Below, piece after piece: positions 8,755-15,709 of a stretch of DNA of 64,000 bases. The stretch is taken from the NCBI GenBank assembly GCA_964420125.1, contig CAYQQQ010000009.1, forward strand, positions 80,873 through 144,872, given 5' to 3'. Made by a program: the position numbers and the translations under genes. The notes under the pieces are model-generated. The model did no database searches and was not told where the DNA came from. It worked only from the letters and a program-made list of their open reading frames with translations. The DNA comes from CAYQQQ01 sp964420125. Lineage in GTDB: Bacteria; Actinomycetota; Acidimicrobiia; Acidimicrobiales; Microtrichaceae. Numbering within the stretch: position 1 is the stretch's first letter; each line of letters begins with the position of its first letter.

Positions 8755-9258
8755 ATGAGCGATGACGTGGTCGAGGATGACGAACTGCAGGACGGCTACG
8801 GCAAGGCCGTGGGCGAGCGCCTGCGGCGCATCCGGCGACAGAAGCACCTCTCGTTGCAGGAGGTCGAAGCTGCATCAGACCAGGAGTTCAAGGCGTCGGT
8901 GCTCGGCGCCTACGAGCGTGGCGAGCGGGCCATCTCCGTTCCCCGCCTGGCGCGTCTGGCGACCTTCTACAAGGTGCCGGTCGACCAGCTGCTACCGGCC
9001 GGCGACGAGGACGTGGAGCTGGCTCGGGAGGAGGCGATCGGGGCCAAGATCGACCTCACCCGCCTCGAGGACCTCAGCGGCGGCGAGTCCGAGATGCTGG
9101 CCCGCTACCTGCGCATGATCCAGGTGCAGCGCCAGGACTTCAACGGTCGGGTGCTCACCATCCGGCGTGACGACATGAGGGCCATCGCCTGCATCCTCGG
9201 TGTGGCCTTCGACGCCGCCGACCAGCGCCTCGAGGAGATGGGCCTGCGCCTGGGCTGA
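8755..9258 (+). CDS. bldD: BldD-type XRE regulator with c-di-GMP-binding signature
   Basis: A 167-residue protein, the same length as Streptomyces BldD. The N-terminal HTH (residues about 20-80) has RLRRIRRQKHLSL and GAYERGERAISVPRLARL, close to BldD GSYERGDRAVTVQRLAEL. The C-terminal domain keeps the c-di-GMP signature: R126-Q-D128, eight residues, then R137-R-D-D140. Known biology: in streptomycetes BldD dimerises on tetrameric c-di-GMP and represses developmental genes. An active, c-di-GMP-dependent repressor is therefore likely here, though its regulon is unknown. Confidence 0.9.
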   Translation: MSDDVVEDDELQDGYGKAVGERLRRIRRQKHLSLQEVEAASDQEFKASVLGAYERGERAISVPRLARLATFYKVPVDQLLPAGDEDVELAREEAIGAKIDLTRLEDLSGGESEMLARYLRMIQVQRQDFNGRVLTIRRDDMRAIACILGVAFDAADQRLEEMGLRLG

Positions 9259-9358
9259 TTCGTAGGCCGGGAGGCCGAGCGCGGGTTGTGTGCCTGCGGT
9301 CCCACCCCGGATACGGTGGGTCCCGTCGGACCATGGTGGTCCCTCCGAGGAGGTAGCC

Positions 9359-10006
9359 ATGCGCACGGGACCGGTTGCTGATCGTGCCCGCCTGCTGGGG
9401 CGCGTGCTGCTGTGCTGGAGCATGGCGGCGGTCCTCGCCGCGTTCGTGAGCGCCGGCCCGGCCGGCGCGCGCCTGGGCCAGGACGGTGGGCCGGCTCCGG
9501 CGGACACCACGACCACCACGACGACCACCGTCGTGGAGCCACCTCCACCGCCCCCGCCTCCCCCACCTCCACCTCCACCTCCACCTCCACCTCCACCTCC
9601 ACCTCCACCGCCCCCTCCGCCGGTCGATCCCACGGCGAAGTGGTTGAACCACCTCCACGTCGACCTGGCCCACCAGCGCGTGAACGCCATCGCCAACGAC
9701 GGCACCATGTTGCGCAGCATGCCCGCCTCCACGGGTGCGGGAGGCCGGACCCCTCGGGGCACCTACGCCGTGTACTCGAAGTCGCCGTGGACGACGGCGT
9801 CGGGCAACGGCAGCGTGTCGATGCAGTGGATGACCCGCTTCAGGGGGGGGATCGGGTTCCACGCCATCCCCCGCCAGAACGGCCGCCCGCTGGCCACGCC
9901 CCTGGGTATCGCCCCGGTGTCCCACGGCTGCGTCCGTCTGGCGGACGAGGATGCCTTCTGGCTCTACCACTCGGCGCCTGTGGGCATGCGGGTGGTTGTG
10001 AAGTGA
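9359..10006 (+). CDS. Secreted L,D-transpeptidase (YkuD) with polyproline linker
   Basis: The 215-residue protein has a signal-type segment (residues about 15-38), then a Thr stretch and a run of about 30 prolines (9540-9625) encoded by near-perfect CCACCT repeats. A YkuD catalytic domain follows. The catalytic motif is intact: HAIPRQNG, then SHGCVRL with the nucleophile Cys. Such enzymes make 3-3 cross-links in peptidoglycan or attach proteins to it. The ATG at 9359 has a strong GAGGAGG site. The linker probably spans the cell wall, and repeat slippage may vary its length. Confidence 0.9.
   Translation: MRTGPVADRARLLGRVLLCWSMAAVLAAFVSAGPAGARLGQDGGPAPADTTTTTTTTVVEPPPPPPPPPPPPPPPPPPPPPPPPPPPPVDPTAKWLNHLHVDLAHQRVNAIANDGTMLRSMPASTGAGGRTPRGTYAVYSKSPWTTASGNGSVSMQWMTRFRGGIGFHAIPRQNGRPLATPLGIAPVSHGCVRLADEDAFWLYHSAPVGMRVVVK
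9540..9623 (+). repeat. CCACCT simple repeat coding for polyproline
   Basis: A run of CCACCT hexamers and related CCNCCN units encodes the proline linker of the L,D-transpeptidase. Perfect hexamer repeats occupy the centre. Copy-number change in steps of six bases would keep the frame. Confidence 0.85.
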
Positions 10007-10016
10007 GGGCGGCCGG

Positions 10017-10802
10017 TCAGCCGGGCAGCACCAGCTCCTGACCGGGCAGCAGCAGGTCGGGGTCATCGGGATCCACCAGTCGATCGCGGTTGGCCTCGAC
10101 GAGCGCCGCCCAGTACGGCCGGACCTGCTCGGTGTCCGGCTCCTCGCCGAGCGCGAGCCGTAGGCGTGACGCGGCGATCCCCCAGAGGTGGTCGCCGGGT
10201 TCGACCCTGACCCGAAGGCTCGCTGCGCCGGGGATGTCGGAGGGTCCCGGAGCGGGAGGTGGCGCGTCGCGGGGCACGCCCGCCGCACCGGCCGTGCTCG
10301 GCGGGTCGAGTCGCACCATGGTCGGGGGGACGTCATCGGGAGGAGATGCCGGTGCGGCATCGGCCACGGCGGCGGGCTGCGGCGCCGCTCCGACGGGGGT
10401 GGTTCCCGTCGTCGCCGTGCCCAGAGCTGCTGCGGCCACCAGCATGCGCAGCAACGGGGGGAGCAGACCGGCCGTGCTCCGGCGCAGGCGGCCGAGTCCC
10501 CAGAGCGTGGCTCCCAGGTGCACCACGGCGACCAGCACCAGCCAGCCCAACGCCACGACGGCCAGCAGCGAGGCGACGGCCGCGACGGCGTCGAGGGGTT
10601 CGCGTGCCCCCCACCACTGCTCCCAGCGCGCCGGCTGCCAGGGCGGCCGGCCGAGGTGATCCCCGAGGGACCACGACCAGGCCATGGCTGCCACCGCCGC
10701 GGCTGCGGTGATCAGCAAGGCACCGCTTGCGGTGGCGCGGCGGGCTCGCTCCACGCCTGGCCCAGGGATCGCCGGCGGTCCGAAGCGGTGGGGCTGGTTC
10801 AT
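10017..10802 (-). CDS. Membrane LysM protein, last gene of chromosomal Tad operon
   Basis: 261 residues with two hydrophobic regions (about residues 25-45 and 75-105), a Pro/Ala-rich stretch, and a C-terminal LysM module (VRVEPGDHLWGIA to PGQELVLPG). The module closely resembles the second LysM of the large LysM-BTAD protein at 43643 (VVVERGDNLWDIS to PGQVIDLPP, with the same PYW and N-RD spacing). The ATG at 10802 has GGAGGA before it and overlaps the pseudokinase stop. It may anchor the pilus machine to peptidoglycan; that role is inference. Confidence 0.82.
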   Translation of the reverse strand: MNQPHRFGPPAIPGPGVERARRATASGALLITAAAAVAAMAWSWSLGDHLGRPPWQPARWEQWWGAREPLDAVAAVASLLAVVALGWLVLVAVVHLGATLWGLGRLRRSTAGLLPPLLRMLVAAAALGTATTGTTPVGAAPQPAAVADAAPASPPDDVPPTMVRLDPPSTAGAAGVPRDAPPPAPGPSDIPGAASLRVRVEPGDHLWGIAASRLRLALGEEPDTEQVRPYWAALVEANRDRLVDPDDPDLLLPGQELVLPG

Positions 10803-12037
10803 GGGTCCTCCAGGGAGCGAAGGGTGCCGTCGGGCCACTCGACGCGGGGCGCGCCGCAGGCCTCGGCCGGCCGGATGCCGACGGCTCCAGGTGCCCGTCC
10901 GAGGGTGTGCGCCACGGCGGGGGCGCCATGGCGGGCCCAGGCGTCGTAGGCGAACACGGAGCCGGTGGACGGGCGGAACACGGCCGGGGTGGCCAGCCCG
11001 TCGCAGTTCCAGTCACCCACGACCACCACATCGCCGGGTTCGGCGACCTCGAAGCGGGCACCGTCCACGACGAGCGTGCCGTCGCCCGGCGTGCTCGTCG
11101 GCTGGGCGACGGCTCCCGTCGCAGGCGTCGTCGGCGTCGTGGTCGTGGTGGTGATCGTGGTCGGGCCGGCGGGAACGGACGCCGGCGGGAGCGGGCCGGC
11201 GTCGATGCTGCGCCCGCCGCCGTGGAGGGTCGTCCCCCCGAGGATGGCAGCGGCCGATGCGAGCGCCACCACGGCGCTCAGCGCCATCGCCGGCACCGAC
11301 ACCCTCGGTCGGGTCCGACGGGCTCGTGACGTGCCTCGGCTGCGACGCACGTGGCGGGAGCCTCGCGGGGCGGGGAGCTCCTCGGCGCACAGCTCGGCCA
11401 TGGCGGCCGGCGACAGCATGCCGCGCGTGGTGGCGATGCGACGGCCGGCGCGACGGGCGGCCCGGTTCCAGCGCCAGCGACCGTACGCCCACTGGAACGA
11501 GGCCTCGGCGTCCAGCACGTCCCCCACGGTGGCGGACAGGTCGGCCAGGTCTGCGGCGAGGGCGTCCGGCCCGCCCGCCGAGATCTCGATCGCCTCGCCG
11601 AGCGAGCACAGTCGGACCCTGCCGCGGGCGCCGACCAGGACGTGGCGTGGCTCGAGTCGACCATGCACCCATCCGGCGTCGTGGAGCTCGCCGAGCGCGG
11701 TGCACAGACCCACCAGGGCAGAGCGTCGCTCTGCCAGGTCGATCAGCCCCGCGTCCGCCAGGGTGAGCGCTCCGTGCCGCTCCAGCACCAGCTCCGTGTG
11801 GTCGGCGGCCTCGACCACCTCCAGGAGTCGGGGCACTCGACACCCCTCGAGCCGTCGGAGCACCTCCGCCTCCCGACGCAGGCCGGCGCGCTCCGATCCG
11901 GCGGCCACCTTGACCGCCACCTCGATGCCGTCGTGGTGCGACCAGCGCAGCTCTCGTCGATGGCCCCCGGGCGGCGGCCCGGGGAGCCCCGGCTCCCGCG
12001 AGGGCGGCGGCACGGTGGATGCGAGCGATCCGCTCAT
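10799..12037 (-). CDS. Membrane-anchored pseudokinase with FG-GAP-like outer domain
   Basis: 412 residues. The N-terminal protein-kinase-like domain retains a strand with the Lys (EVAVKVAAG) and the helical lobe (LCTALGELHDAGWVHGRLEPRHVLV). The catalytic-loop Asp of HRDLKPxN is replaced (HGRLEPRH), and the DFG position reads CSLGEA, so phosphotransfer is unlikely. A transmembrane segment (about 250-275) leads to a Thr-rich linker and an outer domain with VVGDWNCDGLATPAVFRP, an FG-GAP/VCBS-type calcium loop. It overlaps the tadG-like and LysM genes by 4 bases each, which places it in the Tad operon, perhaps as a scaffold. Confidence 0.82.
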   Translation of the reverse strand: MSGSLASTVPPPSREPGLPGPPPGGHRRELRWSHHDGIEVAVKVAAGSERAGLRREAEVLRRLEGCRVPRLLEVVEAADHTELVLERHGALTLADAGLIDLAERRSALVGLCTALGELHDAGWVHGRLEPRHVLVGARGRVRLCSLGEAIEISAGGPDALAADLADLSATVGDVLDAEASFQWAYGRWRWNRAARRAGRRIATTRGMLSPAAMAELCAEELPAPRGSRHVRRSRGTSRARRTRPRVSVPAMALSAVVALASAAAILGGTTLHGGGRSIDAGPLPPASVPAGPTTITTTTTTPTTPATGAVAQPTSTPGDGTLVVDGARFEVAEPGDVVVVGDWNCDGLATPAVFRPSTGSVFAYDAWARHGAPAVAHTLGRAPGAVGIRPAEACGAPRVEWPDGTLRSLEDP

Positions 12038-12564
12038 GGCTGCAGCCTCCCGGTGACCACGAGGTGGACGAGGAGGTGCTCACCCATGCCGGGCACCCCC
12101 GAGAGGACGACACGAGGCACCTCCGCCGCGACCCGGATCGTGACGGTGCGCTCGTCGACCTCCACCTCCACGGATCGGAGGTGGCGCGGGTGGTCCGCGC
12201 CTGGGTTCCCCGCTCCCAACCCGCCCGCCGCCGCGCCGAGGTGCGCGTGCACCACCCTGCGAGCAGCGTCCTGGTCGAGTTGCACCGTGCCGTCGAGCTG
12301 CAGGCGCCGCTGGTCGATCATGCCGGCGGCGTCGTCGGCGGCGGCGGACAACGTGCGGTACAGGTCGCGCTGCACGGCATGGGCCACGGCGGCATCCACG
12401 CTGATCCCCCCGAGCACGACGAGCACCAGCACCAGCGAGGGGACGAGCACCATGGCCGACGCGCGCTCCATGCGACGGAGGCGCTCGCAGGGGCGGTGCT
12501 GCGGCACCGGGCGGAACGGGTGCCGTCGTCGGAGGTGCGAGCGGCGGGCTCGTGCGTGGTTCAC
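12034..12564 (-). CDS. TadG-like pilus-associated protein
   Basis: A basic N-terminus precedes one hydrophobic helix beginning MERASAMVLVPSLVLVLVV, after which the protein is extracellular. This is the layout of TadE/TadG pseudopilins (positive N-terminus, membrane helix, periplasmic domain). The GTG at 12564 lies one base after the upstream stop and has GAGG before it. A longer ORF start at 12615 would overlap the upstream gene. Pseudopilins help assemble or anchor Flp pili. Exact subtype uncertain. Confidence 0.75.
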   Translation of the reverse strand: MNHARARRSHLRRRHPFRPVPQHRPCERLRRMERASAMVLVPSLVLVLVVLGGISVDAAVAHAVQRDLYRTLSAAADDAAGMIDQRRLQLDGTVQLDQDAARRVVHAHLGAAAGGLGAGNPGADHPRHLRSVEVEVDERTVTIRVAAEVPRVVLSGVPGMGEHLLVHLVVTGRLQP

Positions 12565-12565
12565 C

Positions 12566-13060
12566 TCATCCTCCGCAGGCGGTGTCGACGGTGCGGTACG
12601 CGGATCCGACGGCATCGAGCTCCCGGTGGGCGTCGACCAGCTCCACGTGTCGCACGCTCACGGTCCGGGTCTCGAGCGCGCCGAGGAAGGGCAGCCCCAG
12701 CGAAGGCACCGGGGCGGACAGCTCGACCAGCGCTGCGCTGCAGGGCCCGAAGCGGTCGGGGTCGGGCGGCGTCACCGTCACGTCGGCCGCGAGGCGCTCC
12801 CTGTCTGCCAGGACGTCCCCCAGGGCCCGGCGGGCCTCCGCTTCGGCGGCGGCGGGGGAGTCGGCCTGGGTGTAGGCGCGCAGGTACTCGCGTGCCGCCG
12901 CGTCGAGCGCCATGTGGGTGTCGAGCGCGGCCCAGGCGTGGATCAGCAGCAGGCTCCCCCCGAGGAGCACCGCCACCCCCATGACCAGGGACTCGGCTCC
13001 CGCGATCACCCCTCGCTCACCGTGGCGGTGGTGTCGTCGCCGGCGCGATCGGCGGATCAC
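12566..13060 (-). CDS. TadE-like pseudopilin
   Basis: 164 residues: a strongly basic start (RRSRRRRHHRHGERG), then a hydrophobic helix (VIAGAESLVMGVAVLLGG) and an extracellular domain with the LDAAAREYLRAY pattern seen after TadE helices. The GERGVIAGAE sequence fits a prepilin-type processing site with the conserved Glu after cleavage. It overlaps the preceding TadE-like gene by 4 bases. Confidence 0.8.
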   Translation of the reverse strand: MIRRSRRRRHHRHGERGVIAGAESLVMGVAVLLGGSLLLIHAWAALDTHMALDAAAREYLRAYTQADSPAAAEAEARRALGDVLADRERLAADVTVTPPDPDRFGPCSAALVELSAPVPSLGLPFLGALETRTVSVRHVELVDAHRELDAVGSAYRTVDTACGG

Positions 13061-13473
13061 GTCGCCTCCCGCACCATCACGATGCGACGGTCGAGGTCGC
13101 CGATGCGCACCCCTGAGGGGCTCGTACCGGGCAGGAGCGGCATCCCTTCGGCGCGCACCTGCAGCACCACCCGGTCGGATGGTGCAGGAAGGAAGCGCAG
13201 CTCCACCCGGTCGGCCCGGGTTCCGAGGACCTGGCGGGCGTGGCGCAGGGTGCGCGCTTCGGCCTCCTCACGGGCCATCCCCGTCGGAGCGGTGGCCACG
13301 CGACGGGCGGCGTCGTAGGCGACGGCCTCCGCCGTGGTCCGCGCCAGCAAGCCGAGCGCCACCTGGGTGGCCAGCGCCAACAGCACCAGCAGCATGCTCA
13401 AGCCGATCGCGGTGGAGAGCGCACCTGCGGCCCGCTGGGCGGCGCGCGACGGTCGCGGTGCCGAGGCGGTCAT
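13057..13473 (-). CDS. TadE-like pseudopilin, second copy
   Basis: 138 residues with the helix GALSTAIGLSMLLVLLALA (about residues 18-40), then TTAEAVAYDAARRVATAP, a typical TadE region where small residues follow the helix. The start ATG at 13473 overlaps the flp stop (ATGA), so it is coupled to the pilin gene. Insertion of element 1 in flp separates this gene and everything downstream from the operon's own promoter. Confidence 0.8.
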   Translation of the reverse strand: MTASAPRPSRAAQRAAGALSTAIGLSMLLVLLALATQVALGLLARTTAEAVAYDAARRVATAPTGMAREEAEARTLRHARQVLGTRADRVELRFLPAPSDRVVLQVRAEGMPLLPGTSPSGVRIGDLDRRIVMVREAT

Positions 13474-13581
13474 CCGCCGATCTGCTCCAGCTGCTCGGCA
13501 GTGCGGTCGGTGGCTCCCTTCACCATGGCGGAGAACCCGGTCCACAGCGCCACCCCCAGCAGGGCGACGATCAGCACGGCG
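13470..13581 (-). pseudogene. flp pilin gene, 3' fragment (split by element 1)
   Basis: The last 37 codons of a Flp-type pilin: IAVLIVALLGVALWTGF, then a short amphipathic tail ending EQIGG. The frame continues into element DNA up to an ATG at 13601, but that start has no useful ribosome site. Joining this fragment at the AT of 13582-13583 to the 5' fragment at 21755-21907 gives an intact 88-residue pilin with GERGEGVISTAIAVLIV across the joint. The break is therefore due to the integrated element. Confidence 0.88.
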
Positions 13582-13606
13582 ATCGCCGTACTTGGTAACA
13601 TACCCC
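13569..13606. other. Attachment site of element 1, left junction
   Basis: The chromosomal half is gatcagcacggcg (13569-13581), the shared dinucleotide is AT (13582-13583), and the element half is 13584-13606 (cgccgtac at the centre, tacccc at the outer end). Combined with the right junction, the two chromosomal halves make a 28-base attB with perfect GATCAGCAC/GTGCTGATC arms. The two element halves make a 48-base attP with 23-base arms sharing GGGGTA outside and GTAC inside. This geometry is typical of large serine integrases. Confidence 0.85.
13596..13601 (+). promoter_or_regulatory. Possible -10 box for leaderless integrase mRNA
   Basis: TAACAT fits the actinobacterial -10 consensus TANNNT. 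It ends six bases before the integrase ATG at 13608, which has no ribosome site. The box lies in the element half of the attachment site, while any -35 would fall in the half that is exchanged on integration. Confidence 0.45.
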
Positions 13607-13607
13607 T

Positions 13608-14978
13608 ATGCCGAAGCGACACCCGAGAGCCGCCGTCTACGCCCGCCTGAGCCGCAACCGCTCGGGGGAGGAGTCCGCCAGCACCCGGCGACAGGTCCAA
13701 GCGTGCCGCAAGCTCGCGGCGGAGCGCGGGCTGGAGGTCGTCACCGTTGAGGTCGACGACGACGTGAGCGCGTACACGGGGAAGCCCCGCCCCGGCTACC
13801 GCCGGGTGATGGACGCGGTGAAGGCCGGCGAAGTCGACGTGGTGCTGGCGTGGGCACCTGACCGACTGCACCGGTCACCGAGGGAGCTCGAAGATTTCGT
13901 CGAGGCGATCGAGGCTGCCGGCGTGGAGGTCGTCACGGTGCAGTCCGGCAGGGTGGACCTTTCGACGCCGGCGGGCCGGATGCAGGCCCGGATGCTCGGC
14001 AACGTCGCTCGATACGAGTCTGAGCACCGCTCCGCACGGACGGTCGCCGCTCACGAGCAGATCGCCCGGGAGGGACGTTGGCATGGTGGACGCCGCCCCT
14101 ACGGCTACCGGCCCGTGAACGGTGCACTGACCGTCGTCGAGGAGGAGGCGCGCATCATCCGCGAGGCCGCGGACCGGGTGCTGGCCGGGGAGCGCGTCGG
14201 GTCGGTAGCGAACGATCTCAACCGCCGTGGAGTGCCGACGGCGCGGGGGGCGATGTGGACGACCCCCACCCTCCGCTCGATCCTGACGGGGGAGACCGTG
14301 GCGGGCCGACGACGGTACAAGGGGGAGGACGTCGGCCCGGCCGCATGGCCGGCGATCCTCGACGCCGACACCGCCGGCGCTGTGCGGTCGGTGCTGTCCA
14401 ACGGTGCTCGCCGTGGCCGGCGTCCCCTGGTCGCCCTCCTGAGTGGTGGCCGGCTCATCTGCGGGCGATGCGGTGGCCCGATGCGCACCGCCAGGAGGGA
14501 CAACGGCCGGCGCTTGTACCGCTGCCCGTCGGACTTCCTGTGCGTTTCGGCCGACGCCCTGGAGGCGCTCGTGGTGGAGGCCGTGCTGGTGCAGCTCGAT
14601 CACGCCGACCTCGCACAACGTGACGATGATGATGGTGGCGGTGGTGCATCGCAGGTTGCCCAACTGGAGGGGGAGCTGGCTGCGCTCGCCGATGACCTCG
14701 GTCACGGGCGACTCACCCGGGCCGAGTGGCTGGCAGCGCGAGGCCCACTCATCGAGCGGATCGAATGGGCCCGCAATCGGGTGACGACGGCTGCCGGCCG
14801 CTCCGCTATCGCCGACATGGGCGCGCCGGGAGCAGTCCGAAGCGCGTGGCCCGAGCTGTCGCTGGAGCGCCGGCAGGCCGTGGTGGATCTACTCGTGGAT
14901 GCGGTCGTGGTCGCCCCGGCGCAGGGAAGCGGCCCGCGGTTCAACCCCGAGCGCGTCGACGTGCGGTGGCGAGTCTGA
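13608..14978 (+). CDS. Large serine integrase of element 1
   Basis: 456 residues. The resolvase-type catalytic domain has the nucleophile at Ser15 (YARLSRNRS) and the conserved PDRLHRSPRE and RMLGNVARYESEH segments. The recombinase domain contains PYGYRPV and LNRRGVPTARG. A zinc ribbon (ICGRCGG, YRC, FLC) and a coiled-coil region follow. Such enzymes recombine attP with attB, and need a directionality factor to excise. The start lies two bases from the attachment site and has no SD sequence. It is intact and probably active. Confidence 0.95.
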   Translation: MPKRHPRAAVYARLSRNRSGEESASTRRQVQACRKLAAERGLEVVTVEVDDDVSAYTGKPRPGYRRVMDAVKAGEVDVVLAWAPDRLHRSPRELEDFVEAIEAAGVEVVTVQSGRVDLSTPAGRMQARMLGNVARYESEHRSARTVAAHEQIAREGRWHGGRRPYGYRPVNGALTVVEEEARIIREAADRVLAGERVGSVANDLNRRGVPTARGAMWTTPTLRSILTGETVAGRRRYKGEDVGPAAWPAILDADTAGAVRSVLSNGARRGRRPLVALLSGGRLICGRCGGPMRTARRDNGRRLYRCPSDFLCVSADALEALVVEAVLVQLDHADLAQRDDDDGGGGASQVAQLEGELAALADDLGHGRLTRAEWLAARGPLIERIEWARNRVTTAAGRSAIADMGAPGAVRSAWPELSLERRQAVVDLLVDAVVVAPAQGSGPRFNPERVDVRWRV

Positions 14979-15221
14979 CCCGTCACGTCGCCACGTCCAA
15001 CGGGCCCCCCGGCACCGCTCGACCGCATCGAGGCGCACCCCGGAGAGGTCGACGACCTGGAGCTGGTGCTCGGCGTTGCTCATGGTGGCGACGGTGGACC
15101 GGCCGCCGTCCCAGATGACGACCTCGGCGCCGTCCTCGAACGCCTCCACGGTCCGGCGGACGACAGCGGCCGGACGGTCGTTACGGCGCAGCTTCACCAC
15201 TTGCACGTCGTCAAGCTCCAT
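14889..15221 (-). CDS. Unknown small protein, antisense to integrase 3' end
   Basis: A 110-residue ORF, MELDDVQVVKLRRNDRPAAV at its start, with alternating strands and VVIWDGGRSTVATMSN in the middle. It overlaps the last 90 bases of the integrase gene on the other strand and diverges from the XRE gene at 15363. In that position temperate elements often keep a control or excision gene. No family is recognised. The C-terminal third, inside the overlap, looks less protein-like, so the real gene might be shorter or absent. Confidence 0.4.
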   Translation of the reverse strand: MELDDVQVVKLRRNDRPAAVVRRTVEAFEDGAEVVIWDGGRSTVATMSNAEHQLQVVDLSGVRLDAVERCRGARWTWRRDGSDSPPHVDALGVEPRAASLRRGDHDRIHE

Positions 15222-15240
15222 CTCATGGAGTCTAAGTGTC

Positions 15241-15319
15241 GGTCCACCCTCCAGTGTGGACCGTCCTGTATCGTGACGGTTGACGACTGAACGGCCCTCC
15301 GTGGGGGATCACTGATCCC
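15241..15319. promoter_or_regulatory. Two inverted repeats upstream of XRE gene, candidate operators
   Basis: First site: GGTCCAC (15241-15247) and GTGGACC (15256-15262), eight bases apart. Second: GGGATCA (15305-15311), one base, TGATCCC (15313-15319). Both are perfect and lie in the divergent region between the antisense ORF and the XRE gene. The XRE product is the obvious candidate binder. Confidence 0.45.
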
Positions 15320-15362
15320 TCCGACTGATGCCTGGTCGCCTCCGAGTTCATGGAGGTGACGC

Positions 15363-15575
15363 GTGGCGCGTCAGTTCAGTGCCCCCCGACTACGGCGATT
15401 CCTCGCCGAGTCACAACGCCGGCCCGAGGCCATCGCCCTCGATGTTGATCGTGGCATAGACGCGATCCGCAGCTACTGCTCCGGCCGCAACATCCCACCG
15501 GCAAACATCGTCGCCGGTCTCGCCGAGGCCCTCGGCGTTGGGATCGACGCTCTGTACGAGGAGGTCGACCAGTGA
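15363..15575 (+). CDS. Small XRE/Cro-type regulator
   Basis: 70 residues forming little more than one helix-turn-helix: RRFLAESQRRPEAIALD, then IRSYCSGRNIPPANIVAGLAEALG, ending DALYEEVDQ. The start is GTG at 15363. It follows two perfect inverted repeats and starts the run of overlapping replication genes, so it may set the element's maintenance state. Its TGA overlaps the next GTG by four bases. Confidence 0.75.
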   Translation: MARQFSAPRLRRFLAESQRRPEAIALDVDRGIDAIRSYCSGRNIPPANIVAGLAEALGVGIDALYEEVDQ

Positions 15576-15709
15576 CCGCCGGCCTCGATCCCGCAGCCGT
15601 CGCGGATCTCCTGCGACGCACACGCACCGACCGTGGGTTACCGGCCGTAGTCGAGGACCCCGCCGCCCTCCGTCGCATTGCCCGCCTGATCCGGGATGGT
15701 GCCCGGTGA
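15572..15709 (+). CDS. Small unknown protein (45 aa)
   Basis: GTG start overlapping the XRE stop, and the stop overlaps the next GTG. The product (VTAGLDPAAVADLLRRTR, then PAALRRIARLIRDGAR) is two amphipathic helices. The two 4-base overlaps argue that it is a real, coupled gene. Function unknown; an adaptor or accessory of the replication proteins is possible. Confidence 0.6.
   Translation: MTAGLDPAAVADLLRRTRTDRGLPAVVEDPAALRRIARLIRDGAR

Noticed and set aside
11351..13318. 655-residue plus-strand open frame antisense to the Tad operon
   Set aside because: The minus strand shows a coupled run of TadE/G-like, pseudokinase and LysM genes with overlapping starts and stops.
13582..13583. Alternative crossover at the GTAC or GTTACC shared by both junctions of element 1
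   Set aside because: Joining there puts the pilin out of frame or introduces a stop, and destroys the arm symmetry, whereas the AT joint restores both.
13470..13601. The 3' pilin fragment as a small standalone gene starting at 13601
   Set aside because: Its start codon and first codons come from element DNA with no usable ribosome site, and it lacks the prepilin processing sequence.
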